From Lachnospiraceae bacterium AC3007 (lineage in GTDB: Bacteria; Bacillota; Clostridia; Lachnospirales; Lachnospiraceae), in NCBI GenBank assembly GCA_000621405.1, contig KK211271.1, positions 289,765 to 353,764 on the forward strand: 64,000 nt of DNA, in the 5' to 3' direction. The notes under the pieces are model-generated. The model saw only the letters and a list, made by a program, of their open reading frames with translations. It was not told the origin of the DNA and searched no databases. Both the position numbers and the translations under genes were made by a program. This document shows, piece by piece, positions 8,654 through 17,434 of this stretch. How positions within the stretch are numbered: position 1 is the first letter of the stretch; each line of letters begins with the position of its first letter.

Positions 8654-9973
8654 TCACTCCTCGCCTTCGATATCTCCGGTCTCTTCGACCACGTCATCGC
8701 CGGCGAGCGTCTTCTGATACAGTTCCGGATCGAATTCGCCCGTGTATATCTTTACGTGATCGTGTATAGCGGTCCATCCGCCGTGGGCATAGCCCGTGCA
8801 GCAGATATAGCCGTTGCCGTCGTCGGACTTACCGTAACTTACGGCGCAGTTCAAGGACTCCTTCACATAGCCTGTCTTGCCGCAGAGCACCACACCCGTA
8901 GCCTGCTTGTCCTCTATGCGGCGCAGGAACCAGTTCGAGACCAGTATCCCCTGCGGATGATACGACGTGGCTGTCGTGGTGTACGTATGCTGCGAGAGTA
9001 TCTGGAGGCAGAGCGGATTGTTGATCGCCGCATTCATGATGACAGCCATGTCCGCCGCCGTGGTATAATGCTCGTCATTATACAGTCCGACGCAGTTGGT
9101 GAAGTGCGATGTCTCCGACAGTCCGAGCTCATCCAGCTTCTCGTTCATCATCGCGACAAAGCTCTCCTGGTCGCCCGCCGTGTATTCCGCAAGTCCCATT
9201 GCAGCATCTGCCCCGGAAGGCAGGATGGTCCCGTAGAAAAGGTCTTCCACCCTGATGCGCTCTCCCGGCGAAAAGCCGACGTTCGAGCATCCGTTCTCAT
9301 AGGAAAAGCCTTCTATCGCCTGAGTCATCGTGAAAATATCATCAAGATGCTGCTCACCTTGCAGGTGCTCTGCCGCGACCAGCACCGTCATGACCTTCGT
9401 CATCGAAGCCGGGTACATCTTCGTGTGGGAATTCTTTTCTTCCACGACCTTATTGTCCGAGATCGAGATCAGGATCGCATATCCCGAATCCACGCCCGCA
9501 GCTACGCTCCTCGTGTCGGCATCGACCGTGGTATTGAGCTCCGGTACGCCCTCTCCCGTGGTAAGCGCGGCTGCTTCCTCTTCCTTTATCTTCTCGATCT
9601 CTTCTTCAGAGAGCTCCGTCATGGCAGGAGAGGAGCTGTCTTGATTTATGTCAACCTCTTCGCCTTCCTCGTACAGTTCTTCCCGGGGATCTTCCCCATC
9701 GCTCTCTTCCGCGAGCTTCTCGACCTTAGATACTATCTCGGCGGTCTTGTCCGCAGCCGTAGCCCTTTTGTGCTTTCCCACTGCGATGAACACTATCACG
9801 GCGATAACAATGAGGATAGTGGCACCCGCAGCCGCTCCCGCTATGATCATGTATCTGCGAAGCTTTTTTTCTCTTTCCCGCTGCTGCCTTAAATGCTCCT
9901 CGCGCCTTGCGTTCCTCTGTCTTCGCCTCTCCTCGTATTCTTCAGTTTCTTTATCAAAAAAAAGATCTGACAT
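8654..9973 (-). CDS. D-alanyl-D-alanine carboxypeptidase (penicillin-binding protein family S11)
   Basis: Peptidoglycan enzyme that trims the terminal D-Ala from stem peptides. It has a cytoplasmic Arg/Glu-rich N-terminus, one transmembrane helix near residues 42-65, an acidic linker, then the catalytic domain. The active-site Ser and Lys lie in SMTK near residue 190 and the third motif is KTGY near residue 359. The second motif reads SGAD where SxN is classical. The membrane-anchored, non-cleaved N-terminus is unusual, since most relatives are secreted and C-terminally anchored. A terminator between it and the upstream symporter suggests its own transcription unit. Confidence 0.88.
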   Translation of the reverse strand: MSDLFFDKETEEYEERRRQRNARREEHLRQQREREKKLRRYMIIAGAAAGATILIVIAVIVFIAVGKHKRATAADKTAEIVSKVEKLAEESDGEDPREELYEEGEEVDINQDSSSPAMTELSEEEIEKIKEEEAAALTTGEGVPELNTTVDADTRSVAAGVDSGYAILISISDNKVVEEKNSHTKMYPASMTKVMTVLVAAEHLQGEQHLDDIFTMTQAIEGFSYENGCSNVGFSPGERIRVEDLFYGTILPSGADAAMGLAEYTAGDQESFVAMMNEKLDELGLSETSHFTNCVGLYNDEHYTTAADMAVIMNAAINNPLCLQILSQHTYTTTATSYHPQGILVSNWFLRRIEDKQATGVVLCGKTGYVKESLNCAVSYGKSDDGNGYICCTGYAHGGWTAIHDHVKIYTGEFDPELYQKTLAGDDVVEETGDIEGEE

Positions 9974-10018
9974 CTGTCGTTATATGATCCGGTAAAACCC
10001 GTAAATTGTAATAATAAA

Positions 10019-10050
10019 GTAAGCTGCGACAAACTTTTGCCACAGCTTAC
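10019..10050 (-). terminator. Rho-independent terminator behind the symporter gene
   Basis: Inverted repeat GTAAGCTG...CAGCTTAC with a short loop, followed on the minus strand by a T-rich run. It lies between the symporter stop (10090) and the carboxypeptidase start (9973). Confidence 0.75.
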
Positions 10051-10089
10051 CATTTTACCATATATTAATGAAAATAAAAATCTAAACTC

Positions 10090-11625
10090 TTAATCCTCTC
10101 CGGCCTTGACCTTAGGGGTGAATTCCTTCTGGATGCCCTCATCATATGAGAGAATGGGGTCTATATCCTTGCCGTGGATCTTCCTGTCCACGTAGTTGTC
10201 CGTGATCTTGATGATGAGCGGAGTCAGTGAGAGCACGCCGATAAGGTTGGGGATCATCATGAGACCGTTGAAGGTATCGGAGATATCCCATGCAAGCGAG
10301 GATGTCATCACTGCGCCCGAGATCATGAGCAGCACGAAGATGACCCTGTAGACCCTGGCTCCTGCCACGCCGAAGAGGTACTCCACTGCCTTGGAGCCGT
10401 AATGAGACCAGCCCAGCACCGTGGTGAAAGCAAATAAGAGCACCGCCAGCGCCACGAACCATTCGCCCGGCTTGCCGAATATATTACCGAAGGCCTTTGC
10501 GACAAGAGTCGCATCATCTGTGCCTTCCTTTACAAGTCCTGTAGTAAGATCTATGGCTCCCGAAGAGAGCACCACGATGGCCGTCATCGTACATACGACC
10601 ATGGTATCAGCGAAGACTTCGAATATTCCCCAGAGGCCCTGCTTTACAGGCTCCTTGACGTTGGAATTCGAATGAACCATGACGGAGGATCCGAGTCCGG
10701 CCTCGTTTGAGAAGACGCCCCTCTTACATCCCTGTGTTATAACCTGGGATATCGCGACTCCGGCTGCTCCGCCTGCCACGGCCTTGATGCCGAATGCAAA
10801 CTTGAAGATAGCTGCGAACATGGCTCCGACACTTCCGATGTGTACTATCATGACTATCAGTGATCCGATGACATATGCGACCGCCATGAAGGGGACCACG
10901 CGCTCAGCAAAAGCCGCTATCCTCTGAAGGCCGCCGATGATGACGAATCCGCCGACGATCATGAGGCAGATGCCTATCGCCCAGTTCACGAACGACACGC
11001 CTGCGATATCAGACGCCTGTATATTTGAGAAGAACGCCGACTTGATGTTCAGGGTTATCTTATTGATCTGTCCCATATTACCGATACCGAAGGAAGCGAG
11101 TATCGCAAATATCGCAAAGAGTCCGGCAAGGAACGATCCTATCTTCTTGCAGCCTTTGTATGAGCCGAGACCGTCCTTGAGATAATACATGGCGCCGCCT
11201 GACCACTCGCCCTCAGTATTCCTTCTGCGGAAGTATATACCCAGGATATTCTCGGAATAATTGGTCATCATGCCGAGGAATGCAGCGATCCACATCCAGA
11301 AGACCGCTCCGGGACCGCCTATGCAGATGGCGGCGGACACGCCCGCGATGTTACCGGTACCGATGGTCGCAGCAAGTGCCGTGCACAGAGCCTGGAACTG
11401 GGATACCGATCCCGACTTCTTGCCCTGCTTCTTATGGGTATCCTTGCTGAAGACGGATCCGATCGTCTTGACCCACCAGTGCTTAAGATGCGTGATCTGG
11501 AAGAATCTGGTGATGATCGTGGTCACAAGTCCCGTTCCAAGCAGAAGGAACAGTCCTATCCTGACCCACACAAACCCGTTTACAGCGTCATTAACCGATG
11601 TCAACGTCTCAATAAAGCTGTTCAT
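10090..11625 (-). CDS. Sodium:alanine/glycine symporter (AGCS family)
   Basis: Inner-membrane importer of alanine or glycine driven by sodium. 511 residues with around eleven hydrophobic segments. Family motifs are clear: ALCTALAATIGTGNIAGVS near residue 84, GGPGAVFWMW near 107, and CKRGVFSNEAGLGSS near 305. I prefer the ATG at 11625 because AAAGGAA lies six bases upstream of it, whereas an ATG at 11631 would touch that site. It is transcribed from its own promoter with an overlapping palindrome and carries an attenuator-like hairpin in its leader. Confidence 0.94.
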   Translation of the reverse strand: MNSFIETLTSVNDAVNGFVWVRIGLFLLLGTGLVTTIITRFFQITHLKHWWVKTIGSVFSKDTHKKQGKKSGSVSQFQALCTALAATIGTGNIAGVSAAICIGGPGAVFWMWIAAFLGMMTNYSENILGIYFRRRNTEGEWSGGAMYYLKDGLGSYKGCKKIGSFLAGLFAIFAILASFGIGNMGQINKITLNIKSAFFSNIQASDIAGVSFVNWAIGICLMIVGGFVIIGGLQRIAAFAERVVPFMAVAYVIGSLIVMIVHIGSVGAMFAAIFKFAFGIKAVAGGAAGVAISQVITQGCKRGVFSNEAGLGSSVMVHSNSNVKEPVKQGLWGIFEVFADTMVVCTMTAIVVLSSGAIDLTTGLVKEGTDDATLVAKAFGNIFGKPGEWFVALAVLLFAFTTVLGWSHYGSKAVEYLFGVAGARVYRVIFVLLMISGAVMTSSLAWDISDTFNGLMMIPNLIGVLSLTPLIIKITDNYVDRKIHGKDIDPILSYDEGIQKEFTPKVKAGED

Positions 11626-11674
11626 ATGCATTTCCTTTCATGGTTTTGCGTTGCCTGCAGCGCTTACTGCATTG

Positions 11675-11704
11675 AAAAGGGCCCACTCCCGCAGGATTGA
11701 GCCC
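11675..11704 (-). promoter_or_regulatory. Attenuator-like hairpin in the symporter leader
   Basis: On the minus strand GGGCTC pairs with GGGCCC (one G-T pair), enclosing an inner TCC/GGA stem, followed at once by TTTT. It lies between the predicted transcription start and the symporter start codon, so it could end transcription early. A second small hairpin (TGCAG/CTGCA) follows. No known riboswitch or T-box was recognised. Confidence 0.5.
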
Positions 11705-11716
11705 CCTTGCTTACAA

Positions 11717-11752
11717 GAATGTAATATAGATTACATTCGGTATTTTTGTCAA
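11717..11752 (-). promoter_or_regulatory. Sigma-A promoter with overlapping operator palindrome for the symporter
   Basis: On the minus strand TTGACA (11752-11747) is followed after 18 bases by TATATT (11728-11723). The perfect inverted repeat GAATGTAA-N6-TTACATTC (11717-11738) covers the -10 box, a classical repressor site. The binding regulator is not recognisable; the site contains TGTAAT-N4-ATTACA. Confidence 0.7.
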
Positions 11753-11769
11753 GGGGTGTCAGGGGGACT

Positions 11770-12105
11770 TCATCCGATGAATATGCCCATGAGGAATGAC
11801 GCCATATTAGCTGCAAATGAAAAAGAGAAAGGCCGCTCCAGCGTCGGGATCAGCTTCCTGTAGATCAGCGCCTCGCATATCACGACGACGGCTTCCATCG
11901 CATATAAAAGAGGCCTGGCCCCTGCGACCCCCATCCTGAGCACGGCCATCATGAAGATCAGGTTGAGCACGGGATTGGTCAGTGTGTTCGCGGCCAGGAC
12001 CACCGTAAGGTCCCTCGCGCTCTTTATACGAAAAAGCAGCGCCGCTGCCGTCTCCGTCGCTATCGTTATTACATATGAAGAAATGAAGATAGCTTCTGTC
12101 TTCAC
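11770..12105 (-). CDS. Small polytopic membrane protein of unknown function
   Basis: 111 residues with three to four hydrophobic segments and a polar ANTLTNPVLN stretch after the first charged loop. Not recognised. It starts with GTG one base after the stop of the MFS-like gene, so the two are cotranscribed and probably translationally coupled. Together with the SH3 protein it forms a compact three-gene operon of envelope proteins. The function is unknown. Confidence 0.6.
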   Translation of the reverse strand: MKTEAIFISSYVITIATETAAALLFRIKSARDLTVVLAANTLTNPVLNLIFMMAVLRMGVAGARPLLYAMEAVVVICEALIYRKLIPTLERPFSFSFAANMASFLMGIFIG

Positions 12106-12106
12106 C

Positions 12107-13264
12107 TTACGTCACCGTCTTTCTTGCTTCACTGTTTCCCGGGGTCACCGTCCTTTTTACATCACCATTGTCCGGGATCACAGTCTTTCTTCCGCCTGCG
12201 AAGAAAAAGACCGCATACAGCAAAAGCAGGGATATTATGCACAGAATGCAAAGCCCCGCGCCCGATGCACCGACGCTGATGCCCGATACCATCGAGGGAA
12301 GCGTACCGAGAAAGAGAGCAAACATCAATACGCCAAAAGCCGCCCCCGGATAAGACGGAATGCATCCCGCCATCAGGAAGAGCGTGACCGGCATTGTCAT
12401 ATTGAATAAAAGCACCGAAGCGCATCCGAAAAAGGGGATCCTGAAAGATAAAAGAGCCGTGGCTCCCGCGATCAGAAGGGAAAGAAAAGAAGCGGTCCGG
12501 ACACCTGCAAGATCCGCAAATATACCGCCAAGCATCTTTCCAAGGACGATGCAAAGAGTAAATATCAATCCCGTAAGGAAGGTATCATTCCAGTCATACT
12601 TCGTAAGCGTCCCGTAATACGAACGGATAAAAACCACTGCAAAGACCGGAACAGCGCAGAGCACGGGCAGCTTCATCCCGGTAAAGGCAGGGACGTCACT
12701 GAGCGAAGGATGCTTCATCCCAGTATAGGCCGGGACGGATGCGCCCGAAGTCGCAGTATCGTCCCGCTCCCGGATGGATAACAAAAGCAGCACTCCGCAG
12801 ACAAGCGGCAGGATAAAGAACACATGCCTTAGGGCAAATCCCGATCTCCCCCAGAATCTCCCAAGAAAGACTCCCAATGCGCCTGAGGATATAAAAATAC
12901 CGGAAGGAGACATGCGGCTTCCCTGCCGTATCAGCACCTCTCTTCCGGCTCCGATATGAAAAAGACCGTTTCCGGTCCCGATTATCACTACAGTGAGCAG
13001 GGGATCGCGCCAGGAAAGAGCCGCAAGGCTTATGAGCAGACATCCCGCTGCCGCAAATATCCTGTCTTTACGGACAAGATCCGCTGCGATGCCCAAAAGC
13101 GCCGGCAGGGCAAAGGCCAGCAGATTGTAAAGAACAACGTAAAACAGCAACTCCCCGCCGTCTTTTGTGCGAGGCGGGATAAGAGCATTCATGCAGTAGA
13201 TGCAGGACAGATCCACTGCAAAATGGATCACGGTAAAGAAGGGCAGATAAAAGCGCCTTGTCAT
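12107..13264 (-). CDS. Major facilitator-like membrane transporter
   Basis: 385 residues with ten to twelve hydrophobic segments and MFS-like loops (GIAADLVRKDR after the second segment, GRFWGRSG near mid-protein). The central loop holds two 42-bp tandem copies (12671-12754) that give the repeated peptide TGMK...P in a hydrophilic linker. The start overlaps the stop of the SH3 gene (ATGA). The substrate is unknown. A short charged tail follows the last segment. Confidence 0.7.
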   Translation of the reverse strand: MTRRFYLPFFTVIHFAVDLSCIYCMNALIPPRTKDGGELLFYVVLYNLLAFALPALLGIAADLVRKDRIFAAAGCLLISLAALSWRDPLLTVVIIGTGNGLFHIGAGREVLIRQGSRMSPSGIFISSGALGVFLGRFWGRSGFALRHVFFILPLVCGVLLLLSIRERDDTATSGASVPAYTGMKHPSLSDVPAFTGMKLPVLCAVPVFAVVFIRSYYGTLTKYDWNDTFLTGLIFTLCIVLGKMLGGIFADLAGVRTASFLSLLIAGATALLSFRIPFFGCASVLLFNMTMPVTLFLMAGCIPSYPGAAFGVLMFALFLGTLPSMVSGISVGASGAGLCILCIISLLLLYAVFFFAGGRKTVIPDNGDVKRTVTPGNSEARKTVT

Positions 13265-14001
13265 TTCTTTTTCAGCAGCAGAATGATCAGAACAGCAATC
13301 GCAGCGGAGGCAGCAATGACTACTATCAGCGCGATGATAATGACCTTATGCTTAAATGAAAGCCCCGTATCGGATGAGTCATCATTCTTCTTGCTTACAT
13401 CTTCCGATGCCTCTTCATCATCCGATATCTCTTCTTCGGATGCTTCAGACTCGTTCGATACCTCCTCTTCAGTCGCTTCGGACTCTTTGGATGCGGCTTC
13501 TTCATCGGTATCTTCCGATGCGGCAGAAGAGCTCTGAGCCGCCTCATCCTCTTCGTCATTATCCGACGATGCTTTTGATATCACCTTATCGGAAGCGGAA
13601 TTAAAATCCGACTCCTTTGAAGGCTCCTCTTCTTCCGCGGGCTCTTCTTTATCAAAAGTTCTGCCCGTCGACTTAACCTGGGACAGAGCGACCCAGCCGT
13701 ATGTACCGTCATACTCTGTCTCTCCCCAGTGATAGTCATGATCTCTTTGCTCATCACCCAATGCCTCTATGGTAAGGTATGTACCGTTGGGTATCTGAGT
13801 GATGATATCATAGGTCGTATCCGGACCGTACCTGAAATTCACATATCCGTCAGGCGCAGATACCACCACTTCATACGAAGTATCAAGATAATCATACCAG
13901 TAAGACTCTGCATCCGCCCTTGCATCACAGGGTTTCAAAAAAGATAACGCGCAGATGAGCCCCATTATGGCATATTTCAGACAGGTTTTTATCTTATTCA
14001 T
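13261..14001 (-). CDS. Secreted SH3-domain protein with C-terminal membrane anchor
   Basis: 246 residues. The ATG at 14001 follows AAGGAGAAACCG and begins a signal peptide (MNKIKTCLKYAIMGLICALS, processed near the Ala-Arg-Ala after residue 26). Residues about 45-110 form a bacterial SH3-type fold (VNFRYGPDTTYDIITQIPNGTYLTI, GWVALSQV). A long Ser/Glu/Asp-rich low-complexity linker follows, then a membrane helix near 212-240 ending in KKK. Such proteins bind the cell wall or displayed ligands. It heads the operon with the MFS-like and 111-residue genes. Confidence 0.8.
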   Translation of the reverse strand: MNKIKTCLKYAIMGLICALSFLKPCDARADAESYWYDYLDTSYEVVVSAPDGYVNFRYGPDTTYDIITQIPNGTYLTIEALGDEQRDHDYHWGETEYDGTYGWVALSQVKSTGRTFDKEEPAEEEEPSKESDFNSASDKVISKASSDNDEEDEAAQSSSAASEDTDEEAASKESEATEEEVSNESEASEEEISDDEEASEDVSKKNDDSSDTGLSFKHKVIIIALIVVIAASAAIAVLIILLLKKK

Positions 14002-14032
14002 CGGTTTCTCCTTATCCTGCTCATTACTGCAG

Positions 14033-14155
14033 GCCGTCACCGGACGGACTGCAGATCATACTCTGTACGACAGACTGTCACGCACCGGACTGCAGATTAC
14101 GCTATGTACGACAGGCTGTCACGCCCCGGACTGCCGGGCACGCTCTGTATCTGCG
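14033..14155. repeat. Three tandem 41-bp repeats between glnA and the SH3 gene
   Basis: Three imperfect copies of 41 bases in a row, sharing CTGTCACGC-CCGGACTGC and TGTACGACAG. The period is not a multiple of three and no gene covers them. The array ends a few bases behind the glnA stop codon. Confidence 0.8.
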
Positions 14156-14163
14156 GGCTGTTC

Positions 14164-15594
14164 TCACAGATCGTAGTACATGGCAAATTCCTCCGGATGA
14201 GGGATCTGCGATATCGTCTCGAGGTCCTTCTTTTCAAGGGCTATGAGCTGATCAAGAAGCCTCTCCGGGAAGACTCCGCCTTCGGTAAGGAAGTCGTGGT
14301 CCTTCTCAAGGGCTTCTATAGCCTCACCGAGGTTCTTCGGCAGGCCGGATATCTTTTTCTTCTCCTCGTCCGAGAGCTCATAGAGATTGAAATCATAAGG
14401 TCCCCAGCCCTTTTCGTGGGGATCGATCTTATTCTTCACGCCGTCGAGACCGGCCATCAGTATGGCCGAATATGCATAATACGGATTGCAGGTGGCATCG
14501 GGATTCCTGAGCTCGAAACGCTTGGTCTCGGGAGTCTTGGCGTAGGCCGGGATCCTGATCACGGCGCTCCTGTTAGCCATCGCATATCCTATCGTGACGG
14601 GAGCTTCAAAGCCGGGAACAAGCCTCTTGTACGAATTTGTCGAGGGATTCGTGATGGCGCATAATGCTGCGGCATGAGTCAGGAGTCCGCCCATGAAGTA
14701 GTGAGCCGTCTCACTGAGCTGCGCATACCTGTCCGGATCGTAGAATACAGGCTTGCCGTCTTTGAAAAGATGCATATGTACATGCATGCCGCTGCCGGCC
14801 TCGTGTGCCAGCGGCTTCGGCATGAAGGTCGCCGTGCATCCGTTAAGAATGGCTTCGTTCTTTATCACATATTTGGCGGACATGGTGTCGTCTGCAAGTT
14901 TCAGCATGTCGCCGAGCTCGACCTCTATCTCCATCTGGCCGCAGCCTCCGACCTCGTGATGATGGTATTTGACATCAATGCCCCAGTCGGCCATCGCAAG
15001 GCACATGCTGCTCCTTAAGGAATCATGTATATCCTGCGGAAGTGTCGTGTGATAGCCCTTGCCGTGCGGTATCTGAAAGCCGTTGTTATTTTCATCAGAT
15101 TCACCGACCCAGGGAGCCTGACGGGTAAGGATCCTGGAACTTACCGTACCGCCGCTTATCTCATAGCCCACCTGATCGAAGATGTAGAATTCATACTCGG
15201 GTCCGATGCGCATCTCGTCGGCGACGCCCATCTCCTTCATATATTCAAGAGAGCGGATCGCGACATTCCTCGGATACTGGTCAAAAGGCCTGTTCTCCGG
15301 GAGATCGATGACCCGGACATCTCCTATCATCGACAGAGTCGGGATATCGGAATACGTGTCGATCACAGCCGAATCCAGCACAGGTACAAAGACCATGTCA
15401 CTGTTTTCGATCGGCGCGTAGCCGTAGTTCGATCCGTCAAAGCCGATCCCGTGCTCCATGGTGCTCTCCGTGAGCCTCTCTGCCGGGATCGAGAGATGTC
15501 TCCAGCGACCGGTTATGTCCGTAAGCTTGAAATCAACGAACTGGATATCCTCCTCGCTTATCATGGTGCGGATATCAGATAGAGTTTTTGCCAT
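14164..15594 (-). CDS. glnA: Glutamine synthetase, type I
   Basis: Makes glutamine from glutamate, ammonia and ATP in the cytosol. 476 residues from the ATG at 15594, which follows AGGGGG; an upstream in-frame start would add 48 residues unlike the family. The N-terminal VDFKLTDITGRWRHLS, the metal-binding EYEFYIFD region, GSGMHVHMHLFKDG near residue 225 and NRSAVIRIPAY are intact. There is no adenylylation-type Tyr motif of the beta subtype, as usual for Firmicutes. It is a single gene with terminal repeats behind it. Confidence 0.97.
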   Translation of the reverse strand: MAKTLSDIRTMISEEDIQFVDFKLTDITGRWRHLSIPAERLTESTMEHGIGFDGSNYGYAPIENSDMVFVPVLDSAVIDTYSDIPTLSMIGDVRVIDLPENRPFDQYPRNVAIRSLEYMKEMGVADEMRIGPEYEFYIFDQVGYEISGGTVSSRILTRQAPWVGESDENNNGFQIPHGKGYHTTLPQDIHDSLRSSMCLAMADWGIDVKYHHHEVGGCGQMEIEVELGDMLKLADDTMSAKYVIKNEAILNGCTATFMPKPLAHEAGSGMHVHMHLFKDGKPVFYDPDRYAQLSETAHYFMGGLLTHAAALCAITNPSTNSYKRLVPGFEAPVTIGYAMANRSAVIRIPAYAKTPETKRFELRNPDATCNPYYAYSAILMAGLDGVKNKIDPHEKGWGPYDFNLYELSDEEKKKISGLPKNLGEAIEALEKDHDFLTEGGVFPERLLDQLIALEKKDLETISQIPHPEEFAMYYDL

Positions 15595-15675
15595 AGTTGT
15601 TACCCCCTGTGTGGTTTGATTCCCTGAACACGATACAGTATAACACATAAGAGGGAAAAAACAGATTTCAGGCAT

Positions 15676-15702
15676 TAACTTTTCATCCCGGTCTGCCGAT
15701 AA
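15676..15702 (+). promoter_or_regulatory. Sigma-28-type promoter for a free-standing short transcript
   Basis: TAAC, 15 bases, then GCCGATAA, close to the flagellar sigma-28 consensus TAAA-N15-GCCGATAA and matching the promoter-like sites before flgM and flaG in this window. Predicted start of RNA near 15709. Confidence 0.6.
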
Positions 15703-15836
15703 ATAAAGTAACAAAAAAATACAGTCCCGAAGGAGCAAGCGGATCCCGCAGACTCTGCTGTCAGGTTGGAAGATCGGCCGGGCGGCACGACAAAGGAACG
15801 TAACTCACAAGAAGGACGCTGAAAGGAGATTACCAC

Positions 15837-15860
15837 ATGAAACTGGTAAATCTGGACTAA
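15837..15860 (+). CDS. Seven-codon leader ORF (MKLVNLD)
   Basis: A strong AAAGGAG lies eight bases before this ATG. The peptide ends three bases before the terminator stem begins, so no further gene is expressed. It may be a leader peptide, the translated part of a dual-function RNA, or the remnant of a lost gene. Confidence 0.4.
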   Translation: MKLVNLD

Positions 15861-15861
15861 G

Positions 15862-15893
15862 GGGTGTATGGCCGAAGTCATACACCCTTTTCC
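15862..15893 (+). terminator. Rho-independent terminator of the short transcript
   Basis: Perfect GGGTGTATG/CATACACCC stem with a short loop, followed by TTTT. It closes the plus-strand unit before the convergent binding-protein gene. Confidence 0.85.
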
Positions 15894-15980
15894 ATTCTGA
15901 TGATATATGCCGGGAACCGGACATCTCCCGCGAACCCGTATCACTTTCCACTCCCGGTATTCGAACCGGGAACCCTCCCA

Positions 15981-17336
15981 TTAAGGTTTCACAGTCGCGA
16001 TCCTGTCACTTATTTCCTTCAATACATCGTACGGATAATTCCTGAAGAAAGTATTGTATTCATTCGTGGGATCATGGGCAAAGTCCTCATTCTCCCAGAG
16101 CTCCTTATAGCATACGTCATATGAAAGGTCCGGCCACAGGATGCTTCTGACGTTGTCCTTATACATCTTCGCAAAGCAGATAAAATCAGCGGCAAGCTGT
16201 GGATCGGCAGAGGCCGCGCATATCACCGTGGCCGAATCATCAAGGCATACGGAGCACGGCTGACCGTCAGTGAAGACAGGACATTTTGTGATATACCACT
16301 TCCCGGACTCATCATGCATGTCCTGTACAAACCTGTCCATGAAGACAAGACTGCCGGTGAAGGAAGCAATGCTTCCGGTGGCGATATCTCCGGGGATATC
16401 GTAAGATGACTTTGCCATTCCTGAGCTGATCCACCCCTGATACTGAGCCTGCATATTCGAGACGGCAGATGCCGTATTCTCGGGCTCGTTGCTGTATTCG
16501 GCAAGTGCCAGCATCGGCCAGACCGGATCCTCCTGATCCACGACTGTAAAATATTTTCCGGCAGCTGCCGGAGACGCTCCAAACCTCTCACCAAGTGCTT
16601 TGTAATCGTCCCATGTCTTTACGGAATCCACATCTTTTTGGGTGATCCCTGCTGCCTCAAGCAGCTCCATGTTCCAGTACTGGACCGCCGCTCCCATCCT
16701 GAACGGGACGGCGTATCTTTTGCCGTCGCTTCCTTTATATACATCCGTCCGGGCCTGATGCATAAAGAAGATATACGGGGCATAAGCCGTATCCAGAGGG
16801 TACAGCCGGTCGGACAGCCCCTCCGTCAACTCTGCAAAACTGAACGCATCTATGTCACATATGTCGGGCGCTCCTTCTCCGGTCTGAAGCGCCGTGATGA
16901 GCGAATCATGCAGCTCGTTATAAGGCATGACCTTAAAGGTTATCTCAAGAGTATAGTCCGGATCCTCATCGTTCCATTTGCCCAAAAGCTTCCTGTAGTA
17001 CTGGACATGGGCATCGCTGTATGTCCAGAGAGTGAGAGGAACCCCCTTGGGATCTCCGTCCTTGATGGCATCTCCCTCCTCCGTGACTACATCCGCCGTG
17101 GCAGAACTGACCCTTCCTGTGAGCCCCGCGCTGAGAGCGCCGCTTGCAGGCTGCTCTACAATCTTTCTGCTCTCGGGCGCGCTCTCTATCCCCTCGCGGA
17201 TCGACGCCGCGATCTTTGATTCACCGACAGGGCTTTTGGGCCTGTCACAGCCGGAGACAAGGATGGCTGTAAAGAACAGCATCGCCAGGACAGCCGGGAT
17301 ATGCAGTGATCTTTTCTTCTTTACCTCTTTCTTCAT
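15981..17336 (-). CDS. Extracellular solute-binding lipoprotein (sugar ABC type)
   Basis: 451 residues. A signal sequence ends in the lipobox LVSGC with Cys near residue 30. The mature part has the family-1 solute-binding layout: LTLWTYSDAHVQYYRKLLGKWNDEDPDYTLEITF near residue 100, PDICDIDAFSF, and a C-terminal AADFICFAKMYKD region. It would deliver a carbohydrate to an ABC importer, but no permease or ATPase gene is adjacent, so it is an orphan here. About 80 residues between lipobox and domain are an unusually long linker. Confidence 0.85.
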   Translation of the reverse strand: MKKEVKKKRSLHIPAVLAMLFFTAILVSGCDRPKSPVGESKIAASIREGIESAPESRKIVEQPASGALSAGLTGRVSSATADVVTEEGDAIKDGDPKGVPLTLWTYSDAHVQYYRKLLGKWNDEDPDYTLEITFKVMPYNELHDSLITALQTGEGAPDICDIDAFSFAELTEGLSDRLYPLDTAYAPYIFFMHQARTDVYKGSDGKRYAVPFRMGAAVQYWNMELLEAAGITQKDVDSVKTWDDYKALGERFGASPAAAGKYFTVVDQEDPVWPMLALAEYSNEPENTASAVSNMQAQYQGWISSGMAKSSYDIPGDIATGSIASFTGSLVFMDRFVQDMHDESGKWYITKCPVFTDGQPCSVCLDDSATVICAASADPQLAADFICFAKMYKDNVRSILWPDLSYDVCYKELWENEDFAHDPTNEYNTFFRNYPYDVLKEISDRIATVKP

Positions 17337-17434
17337 ATTATAAGATTATACAACCAAAACCCGCAGTATAAAACCTGTAAAGGAATCCTCCTGACAGGGT
17401 ACTAAGGCGCGCCGGTCGTTCTTATTTCTTATGA

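Larger units (their letters stand above)
15709..15893 (+). ncRNA. Candidate small RNA with many GGA motifs and a terminator
   Basis: A transcript starting near 15709 would run about 185 bases to a strong terminator and contains no gene apart from a 7-codon ORF. It holds at least six GGA triplets between 15727 and 15830 (as AAGGA, GCGGA, TTGGA, AAGGA), one in the stem-loop GCGG-ATC-CCGC. GGA in loops is the core of CsrA sites and csrA lies elsewhere in this window. Short similarity to the glycine riboswitch core (CCGAAGGAGCAA, TCAGGT) is also visible, but its first stem is missing. The identity is therefore open. Confidence 0.45.

Noticed and set aside
10229..10236. GCCGATAA inside the symporter gene as a sigma-28 promoter
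   Set aside because: No TAAA-like box lies 15 bases upstream and no gene follows in that direction.
15715..15830. Glycine riboswitch
   Set aside because: CCGAAGGAGCAA and TCAGGT match pieces of the aptamer core, but the 5' strands of the first two stems are missing and no glycine gene follows. Kept only as an alternative for the short RNA.
15944..15980. tRNA T-arm-like CCCGGTTCGAATACCGGG on the minus strand
   Set aside because: The loop would be one base too long and no acceptor, D or anticodon arms lie at the right distances, so this is a chance palindrome.
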